Numbered from the stretch's first letter, positions 1 to 6,998 are shown. The stretch is DNA of 18,801 bases from an uncultured Sutterella sp. (GCA_900542195.1 UQNA01000054.1:1-18801); one strand, 5' to 3'. The notes: generated from the letters alone by a model not told the origin. A program made the numbers and translations.

Positions 1-2
1 CC

Positions 3-451
3 CCAGATGAAATTGAGGCTGTACTTGCCCATGAATTAGGACATTACAAGCTTAAACACATCTATAAAATGATGGGGGTTTCTTTTGCCTTGGCCTTCAT
101 TGTCTTTGCGTTGCTAGACTTTGCTTCCGAGGCCAATTGGTTTTACGAAGGACTGGGAGTAGTGTTAAATGAGGGGCCTAGCCACGGAGTAGCGCTTGTT
201 CTTTTCTCTTTAGTCCTACCCGTCTTCACCTTCCCCTTCACTCCTCTAGAAAGCATGAATTCGAAGCTGACAGATTTGCGGTTGAAAATGCCAACGGCAG
301 AAGCTTGATTACAGCCCTAGTTAAGCTCTTCAGTGATAACGCATCAACTTTAACGCCGGATCCTGTGTATTCTGCTTTTTATAGTTCTCATCCGGACGCA
401 TCAACCAGAATTAACGCAATAGAGAAGATAGTTGAAAATGAGCAACAGTAA
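3..451 (+). pseudogene. Ste24/CAAX-type M48 metalloprotease, 3' part, frame broken near 245
   Basis: Only the C-terminal part lies in the window. Codons from base 3 encode the zinc-protease helix HELGH (codons at about 39-53) inside EAVLAHELGHYKLKH, then two hydrophobic segments typical of Ste24-like membrane proteases ending in LPVFTFPFTPL. That frame then runs to a TGA at 306-308. Another frame continues the family sequence from 245: SRKHEFEAD, containing the third zinc ligand Glu in the ExxxD signature, then a C-terminus with the family-like SHPDASTRINAIEKI, ending with TAA at 449-451. The frame change equals loss of 1 mod 3 bases. Relatives normally have about four more residues between TPL and SRKHE, so a deletion of roughly 13-16 bp fits better than a single base. 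The split separates the HExxH helix from the third ligand, so the enzyme is probably inactive unless this is an assembly error. The 3' end overlaps rsgA by 14 bases, suggesting former co-translation. Confidence 0.78.
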
Positions 452-1343
452 AGATTTTGTAGCCCGAGTCATCGCAACTCACGGTAAACATAGCTTCGTT
501 GAAGATGAGGCCGGAAAAATCTATGAAGCTATCAGACGCGGTAAAAAGAAAGATGTGGTGGTTGGAGACTTGGTTAAATGCAAACAATCTTCAGACGAGC
601 AAGTTGCAATTGAATCAGTAGAAGAACGAAAGTCTCTTTTGTATCGAAGCGATGAGTTCAGAACAAAGCCTTTAGCGGCCAACATAGACCAGGTAGCCTT
701 AGTTTTTGCCACCAGACCAACATATAACCCTAGATTTATTTGGAAGGCTATCCTTGCGGCGGAAACCGCGGATCTTCCCATGCTGATTATTCGTAACAAA
801 ACAGATATTGTCGAGGACGATAACCAAGTTCGCCCGTTTATTGAGCAACTGAAAGAATTGGGATGCTCAATTGTTGAAGTCTCTGCAACTGCACATCCGA
901 AAGAGACGGAAGAAAAGCTGATCCCGTTATTCGAACATCGCATCACACTTCTCATCGGCCAATCAGGGATGGGCAAATCCACAATCTTAAATTTATTGGT
1001 AAAGGATGCAGAACAAAAGACTCAGGAATATTCCAAGGCCTTAAATCTTGGAAAACAAACGACTACATCGACCAGATGGTTCCAATTTGGAAAAGACGGA
1101 GCTATCGTTGATTCTCCGGGTTTCCAAGAATTTGGTTTGGCGCACCTGACATTGAATGACATCATGAGAGGATTCCCAGAAATTAAAAATAGAGTGGAAC
1201 ACTGCAGATTTACAAACTGCAGACATCTGGAAGAACCCCAATGTGCGGTTAAAGCAGCTGTAGAAAATCATGAAATCGATCCTGAACGGTATGCCTTATA
1301 TAAAGAACTCGCCGAAGGAACGCTAAAAGCTAAAAATTATTAA
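438..1343 (+). CDS. rsgA: Ribosome small-subunit-dependent GTPase RsgA
   Basis: RsgA is a circularly permuted GTPase that helps late maturation of the 30S ribosomal subunit. The permuted order is visible in the 301-residue product: an N-terminal OB-fold part (1-75), then G4 NKTD at 120-123, G5 VSA at 148-150, the P-loop GQSGMGKST at 174-182 and G3 DSPG at 225-228. The family zinc-binding C-terminal domain follows, with C256, C261, H263 and C269 in a CRFTNCRHLEEPQC arrangement. Length is normal for the family. I chose ATG 438 over the in-frame TTG 432 because ATG is stronger and a GAGAAG element at 422-427 lies 10 bases upstream. The start overlaps the end of the protease reading frame by 14 bases, which suggests translational coupling. 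A strong terminator follows directly. Confidence 0.96.
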   Translation: MSNSKDFVARVIATHGKHSFVEDEAGKIYEAIRRGKKKDVVVGDLVKCKQSSDEQVAIESVEERKSLLYRSDEFRTKPLAANIDQVALVFATRPTYNPRFIWKAILAAETADLPMLIIRNKTDIVEDDNQVRPFIEQLKELGCSIVEVSATAHPKETEEKLIPLFEHRITLLIGQSGMGKSTILNLLVKDAEQKTQEYSKALNLGKQTTTSTRWFQFGKDGAIVDSPGFQEFGLAHLTLNDIMRGFPEIKNRVEHCRFTNCRHLEEPQCAVKAAVENHEIDPERYALYKELAEGTLKAKNY

Positions 1344-1350
1344 TAATTCG

Positions 1351-1377
1351 AAACCGGAGATGATTCTCCGGTTTTTT
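1351..1377 (+). terminator. Rho-independent terminator of rsgA
   Basis: A perfect 10-bp stem (AAACCGGAGA at 1351-1360, TCTCCGGTTT at 1365-1374) with a 4-base TGAT loop overlaps a run of six T at 1372-1377. It begins seven bases after the rsgA stop codon, so it closes this transcription unit and separates it from the AT-rich stretch that follows. Confidence 0.93.
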
Positions 1378-1525
1378 GTTGATTTCAAAAAATCCTTTAT
1401 TTCAGACAAATCACTAACAAAATTTCGAACCAAAAGAAATATTAGAAATCAATAGGATAATTTCCCAAATTAGTTGAAAGAAGGACTAGAGGATAAAGAA
1501 ACCTCATAATAAATTCTCCCCCTAG

Positions 1526-1554
1526 TTGACAATTTGCCTTCTAAGTGATTTAAT
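1526..1554 (+). promoter_or_regulatory. Sigma70-type promoter
   Basis: A perfect -35 TTGACA (1526-1531), a 17-base spacer and -10 TTTAAT (1549-1554, five of six consensus bases). Transcription would start near 1561, about 350 bases ahead of the next coding start, so it drives either a long leader for the regulator at 1912 or a separate small RNA. Confidence 0.6.
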
Positions 1555-1795
1555 TTGTTCTATTTTTTCTTACAAATCTAACAATAACAAGGTATATTTC
1601 TTATTGTTTTATATATCTTCTTGTTTTTTATTAGGTTTTTTCAAAAAATTCTGTAACCGCAAAGACAAGTTCCAATATTTCCCTGAGGGTAATTGTCCCA
1701 TTTTGGGGTAATTTTTCCCGCATTATGAAATCAACAGAATCTCATTAGCGTGCATAACTAATTGTTTTTACACTAAATATAAGATATTTTCCTTA

Positions 1796-1829
1796 TATAG
1801 TACCTTATTTATGGTATTTTTTCTATAAT
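1796..1829 (+). promoter_or_regulatory. Dyad-embedded -10 element upstream of the regulator gene
   Basis: A perfect TATAAT (1824-1829) overlaps a nested dyad: TATAG (1796-1800) with CTATA (1823-1827), and TACC (1801-1804) with GGTA (1813-1816). No good -35 is present at 17 bases, so an activator-dependent or autoregulated promoter for the 1912 gene is plausible. The leader would be about 75 bases long and would include the GGGAATTCCC palindrome. Confidence 0.4.
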
Positions 1830-1911
1830 TTCCTTCTTGCTTAATTCGGGAATTCCCTTTATGATGAATTCAACGTAGTAAAAACACTTAATCAATAAGA
1901 AGGAGTCTGAA

Positions 1912-2427
1912 ATGTTAAGAACTCATCGCACACCTAGGGACAGAGCAGCGTTTCCGACGGAACTCCCACAAATGCATATTCCAGCCGGCGTATCTCCAAC
2001 CGTCTACGCTCAGCATCGCGACTTGCTGTCCGTTCTCATGCTTAGATTTATGACCAGCAGACTTAGAGCTATGTATCAAGCTTATGACGGTGATTTAACT
2101 CTCTGTCTGGTTCTTGGTGAAATTGCTTCTAGAAATACCGAACGTCACTTTGATGAGAGAAGAGGATATCAGCCCCAGTACGAACATCAGCCGAAATCTT
2201 TGCTTCCCTGCAATGCTCTCTCTATCTCGGATGTAACCGGCATTCCTCGTGAAACAGTAAGACGCAAACTAGCTAAACTCTTGGCGTTAGGTTGGATTGA
2301 AAAGACACCGGAAGATATGTACGTCATCACAGATAAGATTGGTGAAGTCTTTGCAGCCTTTGATGACTCTCAGACCTATGATCTGATGCATACTGCAGAT
2401 TTAATTGGAAGCGTATTGCGTGGTTAA
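1912..2427 (+). CDS. Small winged-helix (Crp/MarR-like HTH) transcriptional regulator
   Basis: A 171-residue protein with a clear C-terminal DNA-binding motif: residues 101-131 read NALSISDVTGIPRETVRRKL followed by AKLLALGWIEK. This is the HTH-plus-wing pattern seen at the C-terminus of Crp/FNR and in MarR-type proteins; the wing is about 132-141. There is no cyclic-nucleotide-type beta-barrel ahead of it. The N-terminal 100 residues include a helical stretch (about 33-75) ending in DLTLCLVLGEIASRN, likely a dimerisation or sensing part. No metal-binding Cys cluster is seen. AAGGAG at 1900-1905, six bases before the ATG, fixes the start. It is a single-gene unit with a long AT-rich upstream control region and a terminator downstream. 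Target genes are unknown; the repeated upstream motifs suggest autoregulation. Confidence 0.8.
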   Translation: MLRTHRTPRDRAAFPTELPQMHIPAGVSPTVYAQHRDLLSVLMLRFMTSRLRAMYQAYDGDLTLCLVLGEIASRNTERHFDERRGYQPQYEHQPKSLLPCNALSISDVTGIPRETVRRKLAKLLALGWIEKTPEDMYVITDKIGEVFAAFDDSQTYDLMHTADLIGSVLRG

Positions 2428-2475
2428 AACAGATAGCAATTTCCTGGCAACAGCTTTAGCTAAGTGATGAAATCT

Positions 2476-2500
2476 GCCGCCGGCAACAGCGGCTTTTTTT
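2476..2500 (+). terminator. Terminator of the regulator gene
   Basis: A 5-bp GC-only stem (GCCGC 2476-2480, GCGGC 2489-2493) with an 8-base loop is followed by seven T (2494-2500), about 50 bases after the regulator's stop codon. Confidence 0.75.
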
Positions 2501-2514
2501 GCTTCAATCAAGAC

Positions 2515-2544
2515 AAAACCGCAGGTTTTGACGTCTGCGGTTTT
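2515..2544. terminator. Bidirectional terminator, mainly for rplS
   Basis: A perfect 10-bp inverted repeat, AAAACCGCAG (2515-2524) and CTGCGGTTTT (2535-2544), with a 10-base loop. Because the arms begin with AAAA and end with TTTT it can terminate in both directions. It lies 31 bases beyond the rplS stop on the minus strand and backs up the plus-strand terminator at 2476. Confidence 0.85.
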
Positions 2545-2575
2545 GCGGAAAGCTTTAGTTTTAATCTTTTGAAAA

Positions 2576-2944
2576 TTAGGCCTTGCGAACCAATTTTTCT
2601 TTAATTCTTGCTGCCTTACCGGACAAGTTGCGCAAGTAGTAAAGTTTTGCACGGCGGACAGCGCCATGACGCTTAACTTCGATACCGGCAATGATCGGAG
2701 AATAAAGCTGGAATGTACGTTCTACACCTTCACCGCTGGAGATCTTACGAACAGTGAAAGCACTGTTCAAACCACGGTTGCGAATAGCGATAACTACGCC
2801 TTCGAAAGCCTGTACACGTTTACGGTTACCTTCAACAACGTTAACGCTGACAACTACTGTGTCGCCTGGGTTGATGCGAGGATAAGTCTTGCCTTCAGAA
2901 AGACGGGCAATCTCTTCCTTTTCAAGTTGTTCAATAATATTCAT
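2576..2944 (-). CDS. rplS: Large-subunit ribosomal protein bL19
   Basis: bL19 sits at the 30S-50S interface. The 122-residue product carries the family hallmarks: N-terminal MNIIEQLEKEEI, the central INPGDTVVVSVNVVEGNRKR and VQAFEGVVIAIRNRGLNSAF, then SGEGVERTFQLYSP and the basic C-terminus KLYYLRNLSGKAARIKEKL. The frame can be extended upstream to TTG 2956, but that codon is part of the Shine-Dalgarno TTGGAG. ATG 2944 has GGAG (2951-2954) six bases upstream and gives the normal family N-terminus. It is the last gene of the rpsP-rimM-trmD-rplS operon, 85 bases after trmD. A small hairpin (GTCAG/CTGAC, about 3014-3030) covers the trmD end and may adjust mRNA stability. Confidence 0.97.
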   Translation of the reverse strand: MNIIEQLEKEEIARLSEGKTYPRINPGDTVVVSVNVVEGNRKRVQAFEGVVIAIRNRGLNSAFTVRKISSGEGVERTFQLYSPIIAGIEVKRHGAVRRAKLYYLRNLSGKAARIKEKLVRKA

Positions 2945-3029
2945 GAATATCTCCAATGACCATCTTCATGCAGTTCTTTTCATCTTTGCCTGCAGAGAGG
3001 ATGGATTTTAAATGTCAGTAACTAGCTGA

Positions 3030-3767
3030 CTATATACAAAATTGTTCCAAAAACTTTTCATCCGATTTGGACAGCAGCTTTTTAGAACGCGCTATTTTAA
3101 TCATTTCAGGACGTGTTGTGGCGGTTATTTGTAACGCTTGCTGTCTTGTCCAGGCATCAATGTTCTTATGGTGTCCCGAGATAAGAACATCCGGAATCTC
3201 CTTACCTCTCCAGACCTCAGGTCTAGTGTAGTGAGGAGCATCCAACAATCCGGTAGAAAAAGATTCGTCTGAAGCAGATAAATCTTTGATTGCTCCCGGA
3301 AGTCTCCTGACAATCGCATCAAGCATAACCATCGCTGGCAGCTCACCGCCGGATAAAACATAGTCTCCGATGCTATAAGTTTCATCAACAAAAGAATCTA
3401 AAAATCTTTGGTCGATTCCCTCATATCTCCCGCAGACAAAAACCAAAGGTTGGTTGCTTTCTGCGAAAGCCTTGACATCATCGTCATCCAGTTTTTTTCC
3501 GGTTGGAGAAAAAGAAATCACTTTCCCATGATTGCCGTCGACACGGATTGCTTCGACTGCCAAAGCCAAAGGCTCCGCTTTCATAATCATTCCGGGACCG
3601 CCGCCAAACGGTCTGTCATCAACCGTTCGATGCGCATCATGAACAAAATCACGAGGTGACCAACACTTTAGAGACCAAAGCCCGTTTTTGAGAGCCCTGG
3701 ATGTAATTCCGTTCTCAGTAATAGCCGAGAACATAGGCTCAAAAAGTGTGACTGCGTCAACTCTCAT
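3030..3767 (-). CDS. trmD: tRNA (guanine-37-N1)-methyltransferase TrmD
   Basis: TrmD methylates N1 of G37 next to the anticodon using S-adenosylmethionine, preventing +1 frameshifting. The 245-residue product shows the SPOUT trefoil-knot motifs: FGGGPGM (54-60), CGRYEGID (112-119) and SIGDYVLSGGE (132-142), followed by GLLDAPHYTRPEVWRG and the C-terminal PDVLISGHHKNIDAWTRQQ. I chose ATG 3767, which gives the usual MRxDxxTLF N-terminus. An in-frame TTG at 3785 would overlap the end of rimM and has no better ribosome-binding site. It starts eight bases after the rimM stop, so translation is probably coupled to that gene. No key residue is missing. Confidence 0.97.
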   Translation of the reverse strand: MRVDAVTLFEPMFSAITENGITSRALKNGLWSLKCWSPRDFVHDAHRTVDDRPFGGGPGMIMKAEPLALAVEAIRVDGNHGKVISFSPTGKKLDDDDVKAFAESNQPLVFVCGRYEGIDQRFLDSFVDETYSIGDYVLSGGELPAMVMLDAIVRRLPGAIKDLSASDESFSTGLLDAPHYTRPEVWRGKEIPDVLISGHHKNIDAWTRQQALQITATTRPEMIKIARSKKLLSKSDEKFLEQFCI

Positions 3768-3775
3768 AAAATTAA

Positions 3776-4300
3776 TTAATCCCAATCAAGAGACCAATCA
3801 ACCGTAACTTCTTTCTTTTCCATATCAACGAGCTCAACATACTCAGGAACCAGCGGGATCAAAATCATTTTTCCTTTGACTCCGTTCACTTCCAAAACAT
3901 CATGAGCACCGTTGTCGGTAATAGATCTAACCGTGCCGATTTCCTCGCCTTTTGTATTAACTACTTTGGCGCCGATGATATCAACCCAGTAGACCTCATC
4001 TTCTCCCAAATCTGGGAAATCTTCTCTCAGAAGACCAACAGCACCTTTTAAGGCAGCTGCCGCTTCCGGAGTATCGATTCCTTTTAACTTAGCAACAATT
4101 CCTTTCCCATGAAACTTGGCACTTTCCATCGTCATGGGCTGAGGTTCGCCGCCGCGAGTTAAATGAAACCAATTTTTAGAATCCAGCAACGCATCACCGT
4201 CTTGGAAAGGAAGGACTCTCACCCAACCTTTCAAGCCGTATGCGCCACATAAAGCACCGAGCGCTATAGGCTCAGCGGCGGAATTCTTTTTGTCTTCCAC
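3776..4300 (-). CDS. rimM: 16S rRNA processing protein RimM
   Basis: RimM is a 30S assembly factor that binds uS19 and helps mature the 16S rRNA head domain. The 174-residue protein has the N-terminal RimM beta-barrel (ALGALCGAYGLKGWVRV, residues about 13-29, family signature G-GLKG-V). A C-terminal PRC-barrel starts at about VYWVDIIGAKVV, with DNGAHDVLEV and the ILIPLVPEYVE motif near the end. The start is GTG at 4298-4300 with only a weak upstream ribosome-binding site, consistent with translation coupled to rpsP, which ends 25 bases upstream. Confidence 0.96.
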   Translation of the reverse strand: MEDKKNSAAEPIALGALCGAYGLKGWVRVLPFQDGDALLDSKNWFHLTRGGEPQPMTMESAKFHGKGIVAKLKGIDTPEAAAALKGAVGLLREDFPDLGEDEVYWVDIIGAKVVNTKGEEIGTVRSITDNGAHDVLEVNGVKGKMILIPLVPEYVELVDMEKKEVTVDWSLDWD

Positions 4301-4325
4301 GACTTAATAAGTCTTAAAGTCTCAA

Positions 4326-4586
4326 TTAAGCGGCAGGAGCAGCTGTTTTCTTGAATTCTTTGTAAAGACGAGAAACAGTTTCGCTCATTTTGGCGCCGTT
4401 GGCGATCCACTTGTTGAGATTGGCTTCATTGATGGACAAACGAACTGCCTGACCGGAAGCTACTGGGTTGTAGAAACCGATACGTTCGTTGAAGCGACCA
4501 TCGCGTGGATTGCGGGAGTCGGTCGCGACGATATTGTAGAAGGGGCGCTTCTTGGAGCCGCCACGAGCCAGACGAATAACGACCAT
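4326..4586 (-). CDS. rpsP: Small-subunit ribosomal protein bS16
   Basis: bS16 is an early-binding 30S protein. The 86-residue product starts MVVIRLARGGSKKRPFYNIV and continues ATDSRNPRDGRFNERIGFYNP, the typical bS16 core, and ends in an Ala-rich tail (KKTAAPAA). AGAGG lies about nine bases upstream of ATG 4586. It is the first gene of the ribosomal operon, with a 137-base leader holding a long inverted repeat and a possible promoter. Confidence 0.97.
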   Translation of the reverse strand: MVVIRLARGGSKKRPFYNIVATDSRNPRDGRFNERIGFYNPVASGQAVRLSINEANLNKWIANGAKMSETVSRLYKEFKKTAAPAA

Positions 4587-4641
4587 GTTTAAATACCTCT
4601 AAAAATATACTAGGTTCAGTGTAAAAACGTTTAAAACTAAG

Positions 4642-4715
4642 GGGCTTTCCCTTTTAAAACCCGTGATTTTATCTGATTTTTACCAATCAAACAAACGGTT
4701 AAAATAGGAAAGCCC
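4642..4715 (-). promoter_or_regulatory. Long inverted repeat between etfA and rpsP
   Basis: A perfect 9-bp repeat, GGGCTTTCC (4642-4650) and GGAAAGCCC (4707-4715), continues inward imperfectly (TTTTAAAACCCG against CGGTTAAAATA), giving a stem-like pairing of about 20 bp with a large AT-rich loop. Read on the minus strand it ends in CCCCTTAGTTTT. It may be the etfA terminator or a leader structure ahead of rpsP. A possible promoter (see 4666-4694) lies inside the loop. Confidence 0.55.
4666..4694 (-). promoter_or_regulatory. Possible promoter for the rpsP operon
   Basis: On the minus strand, -35 TTGTTT (4689-4694), a 17-base spacer and -10 TAAAAT (4666-4671, five of six). The -35 is poor. Transcription would start near 4659, so the RNA would lack the distal arm of the surrounding inverted repeat. 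Confidence 0.35.
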
Positions 4716-4723
4716 GAGGATTA

Positions 4724-5650
4724 TTACAATTTTGTTTGCAGCTGACGGATGACGTCCATTGCATCAGCTACCAATCCGTAATCAGCCACATCAAAAATCG
4801 GGGCTTCCGGATCTTTATTCACCGCAACGATGACTTTAGCGTCCTTGATACCGGCGATATGTTGGATAGCACCCGAAATGCCTAAGCCAATATATAAGTC
4901 AGGGGCAATAATCTTACCTGTCTGGCCGATCTGCCAGTCATTAGGAGCCATTCCGGCATCAACCACTGCACGTGTTGTACCAACTGCGGCTTTGAGCTTA
5001 TCGGCAAGCTGTTCCATTTCAGCGAATTCCGCTTCGTTTGCCAAGCCTCTTCCGCCGGCGATAACTATCTTGGCAGATTGAAGTTCAGGTCTATTGCTTT
5101 CAACTTTTTCCGCACCCAAGAAAACGACTTTATTAGTACCGGTTACTGCTTCTATTTTTTCAATGGAAGCAGAGCCTTCTTGACCAACCGGATCAAAAGC
5201 TGTAACACGTACGGTTAAAACTTTGACGGGGTCTAAACTTTTTACTGTTGCAATAGCTGCACCGGCGTAAATCGGTCGCTTGAAAGTATCTTCGGATACA
5301 ACTTTAATAATTTCCGAAATCTGAGCAACATCAAGTTTGGCTGCAACTCTTGGAGATGCGGCTTTTCCGAATGAGTCAGCTGCAAAAAGAATATGAGAAT
5401 AATCTTTAGCAACATGAAGAACCTGGGCGGAAACATTCTCCGCAATAGGATGACTGAACTGCTCTCCCTCAGCGAGAAGCACTTTTCTAATGCCGCTTAA
5501 TTTTGCAGCCTCAGAAGCAATCGCTTCACCGGACTGGCACATTACTAATACATCTACATCAGAAGAAATCGCAGAAGCGGCTGCGGCTAAATTAGCTGCA
5601 GACGGGCTTAATACGCTCCCGTTATGTTCACCTATGATTAAAACTGCCAT
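4724..5650 (-). CDS. etfA: Electron transfer flavoprotein alpha subunit
   Basis: EtfA forms the FAD-binding subunit of the cytoplasmic EtfAB heterodimer, which carries electrons between flavin dehydrogenases and the membrane ETF-quinone oxidoreductase or other partners. The 308-residue protein has an N-terminal nucleotide-type domain (about 1-185) and a C-terminal FAD domain. The FAD domain contains AGGRGLANEAEF, VDAGMAPNDWQIGQTGKI, LYIGLGISGAIQHIAG and VNKDPEAPIFDVADYGLV, all family signatures. AAGGAAG precedes the ATG, and the start lies 11 bases after the etfB stop, so the two are co-translated. No partner dehydrogenase gene is in the window, so the electron donor cannot be named. Confidence 0.96.
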   Translation of the reverse strand: MAVLIIGEHNGSVLSPSAANLAAAASAISSDVDVLVMCQSGEAIASEAAKLSGIRKVLLAEGEQFSHPIAENVSAQVLHVAKDYSHILFAADSFGKAASPRVAAKLDVAQISEIIKVVSEDTFKRPIYAGAAIATVKSLDPVKVLTVRVTAFDPVGQEGSASIEKIEAVTGTNKVVFLGAEKVESNRPELQSAKIVIAGGRGLANEAEFAEMEQLADKLKAAVGTTRAVVDAGMAPNDWQIGQTGKIIAPDLYIGLGISGAIQHIAGIKDAKVIVAVNKDPEAPIFDVADYGLVADAMDVIRQLQTKL

Positions 5651-5661
5651 CTTCTGCTTCC

Positions 5662-6408
5662 TTATAAAACTTTAGCTTCATTTTTAAGTCTGTCGATCAG
5701 CTCATCTACGTTGGAGAGCATCACGCCGACTTTTCTTGCTTCCGGAGCTTCAACAGTCAAAAGCTCAACATGTTTCTTGAGATCGACGCCAAGAGTCTCT
5801 GCTTTGATAACTTCTTGCGGTTTTCTCTTAACCTTCATCATCATCGGCAATGTGACATAGCGCGGGGCACTCAGTCTCAAATCAGAGGTAACAACCGCAG
5901 GCAGAGTTAATTCCAAAGTTTCCAAACCGCCGTCAACTTCAATAGTCACTTTCGCTTTATCACCGCTGACTTCTAAGGAGGAAGCGTGGGTGGCCTGAGG
6001 CCAATCGCATAAAGCAGAAAGCATCTGACCAACCTGGTTGGCATCGGTATCAACGCCTTGTTTACCGGCGATAATTAACTGGGGATTTTCTCTTTCAGCG
6101 AGGGCCTTGAGCAACTTGGCAATTCCAAGCGGTTCAATGACATCTTCCGTTTCAATCAGAATTGCTCTGTCTGCTCCCATTGCTAAAGCAACTTTCAACG
6201 TTTCGGAGCTATCGGATTTTCCGATAGAAACGGCGACAACTTCTTTAGCAACGCCCTTTTCTTTCAATTGAACGGCTTGTTCAAGAGCAATTTCATCGAA
6301 AGGGTTCATAGCCTTCTTGAGAGAGGCCGTCTCAATTGTTCCTTCAGGGCTGACTTTAACCTTGATATTGGCGTCTACCACCCTTTTTACAGGTACTAAG
6401 ATTTTCAT
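5662..6408 (-). CDS. etfB: Electron transfer flavoprotein beta subunit
   Basis: EtfB is the small, AMP-binding partner of EtfA. The 248-residue product begins MKILVPVKRVVDANIKVKV and has the characteristic AMNPFDEIALEQAVQLKE. It also carries GKQGVDTDANQVGQMLSALC and the conserved recognition-loop region VTSDLRLSAPRYVTLPMMMK near 190-210. This is the usual non-bifurcating, Pseudomonas/mammal-like type, judging by length and loop sequence. AGGA lies a few bases before ATG 6408. It leads the etfBA operon and is preceded by a perfect -10 hexamer. Confidence 0.96.
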   Translation of the reverse strand: MKILVPVKRVVDANIKVKVSPEGTIETASLKKAMNPFDEIALEQAVQLKEKGVAKEVVAVSIGKSDSSETLKVALAMGADRAILIETEDVIEPLGIAKLLKALAERENPQLIIAGKQGVDTDANQVGQMLSALCDWPQATHASSLEVSGDKAKVTIEVDGGLETLELTLPAVVTSDLRLSAPRYVTLPMMMKVKRKPQEVIKAETLGVDLKKHVELLTVEAPEARKVGVMLSNVDELIDRLKNEAKVL

Positions 6409-6437
6409 TTTTTTTCCTGTGAAAAAATTCTCGGAAA

Positions 6438-6443
6438 ATTATA
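6438..6443 (-). promoter_or_regulatory. -10 element of the etfBA promoter
   Basis: A perfect minus-strand TATAAT preceded by TTG, 30 bases upstream of the etfB start. At 17 bases upstream the -35 hexamer (CGGTTT) is poor, so the promoter may need an activator or be weak. Confidence 0.5.
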
Positions 6444-6593
6444 CAAGCGAAAAAAACGTTAAACCGTCTAAAAAAAGCTAACTTGTTGATATTGGTAAGG
6501 CTTTGTCTCGGATCAATACTGCATCATCGGCTGACTGGAAGAGATGCCACCCGAGCAGGTAGAATTTCTCAGTTCTTATTATTAGTTTCGAAC

Positions 6594-6998
6594 ATGTCCT
6601 TTACCTCTTTTTTAATATCTCTGTTTACCAGTGCCTTTATTTCCTCCACCCTTTTGCCCGGGGGAAGCGAAGCGTTAGTGGTATGGGGAATGACAGAATG
6701 GAAAGAGAGATTATGGGATATCGTGCTTGTTGCAACAGCCGGGAACACACTGGGCGCCTTGGTTACTTACTTGATAGGTTTGCTTATTCCAAATAAAGTT
6801 GATCAAAAGAAAATAGAACTCTTCAAGAAATGGGGGCCTATTTGCCTTCTTTTTACCTGGGTACCTATCATCGGCGATGCTTTTCCCCTTGCTGCCGGAT
6901 GGTTAAGAGTGAATTGGATTTTAACCGCGGTCCTTATTCTCATAGGAAAGTTTGCTCGTTATGCTGCCCTAGCCTACGGAACCTCTTTATTTCTTTGA
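6594..6998 (+). CDS. YqaA-family membrane protein (DedA/SNARE-associated-like)
   Basis: The 134-residue product resembles Escherichia coli YqaA: LFTSAFISSTLLPGGSEALV near the N-terminus, ATAGNTLGALVTYLIGLLIP in the middle, and KKWGPICLLFTWVPIIGDAF followed by PLAAGWLRVNW toward the end. YqaA is a short relative of the DedA membrane proteins, some of which act in membrane lipid homeostasis; the exact role of YqaA is not established. Three to four hydrophobic segments indicate an inner-membrane protein. I chose ATG 6594 because it matches the family N-terminus. The frame is open to TTG 6483, but that extension is polar and unlike the family. No clear Shine-Dalgarno precedes the ATG. Confidence 0.85.
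   Translation: MSFTSFLISLFTSAFISSTLLPGGSEALVVWGMTEWKERLWDIVLVATAGNTLGALVTYLIGLLIPNKVDQKKIELFKKWGPICLLFTWVPIIGDAFPLAAGWLRVNWILTAVLILIGKFARYAALAYGTSLFL

Larger units (their letters stand above)
1455..1857. repeat. Four dispersed GGG-AATT-CCC motifs
   Basis: Related dyad-like motifs occur four times: GGATAATTTCCC at 1455-1466, GGGTAATTGTCCC at 1687-1699, GGGTAATTTTTCCC at 1706-1719, and the perfect palindrome GGGAATTCCC at 1848-1857. The second and third are in tandem with a 19-base period, near two helical turns. Such spacing suits operator sites for a dimeric DNA-binding protein. The obvious candidate is the winged-helix regulator encoded just downstream, but that link is inference. Confidence 0.45.
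1378..1911. other. AT-rich intergenic region with regulatory signals
   Basis: This gap of about 530 bases holds no convincing protein gene. A 61-codon open frame from TTG 1526 is low-complexity, has no ribosome-binding site and starts on a promoter -35 hexamer, so I read it as chance. The stretch is visibly more AT-rich than the neighbouring genes. It contains a consensus-like promoter at 1526-1554, a hairpin with AACAATAA (1580-1587) and TTATTGTT (1601-1608), four GGG-AATT-CCC motifs, and a second -10 element nested in a dyad at 1796-1829. It looks like a control region for the regulator gene at 1912, with possibly a small RNA inside. Confidence 0.6.

Noticed and set aside
1526..1711. 61-codon open frame in the AT-rich gap
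   Set aside because: It starts at a TTG that is itself the -35 hexamer, has no ribosome-binding site, and the peptide is low-complexity (Phe/Leu/Ser/Asn). I treat it as chance.
2666..2959. 97-codon plus-strand open frame across rplS
   Set aside because: It is fully antisense to the well-supported rplS gene and has no independent signal.
6483..6593. N-terminal extension of the YqaA gene from TTG 6483
   Set aside because: The added 37 residues are polar and unlike the family; ATG 6594 gives the normal N-terminus. A minus-strand frame here (GWHLFQSADDAVLIRDKALP) looks protein-like but has no start or recognised homologue.
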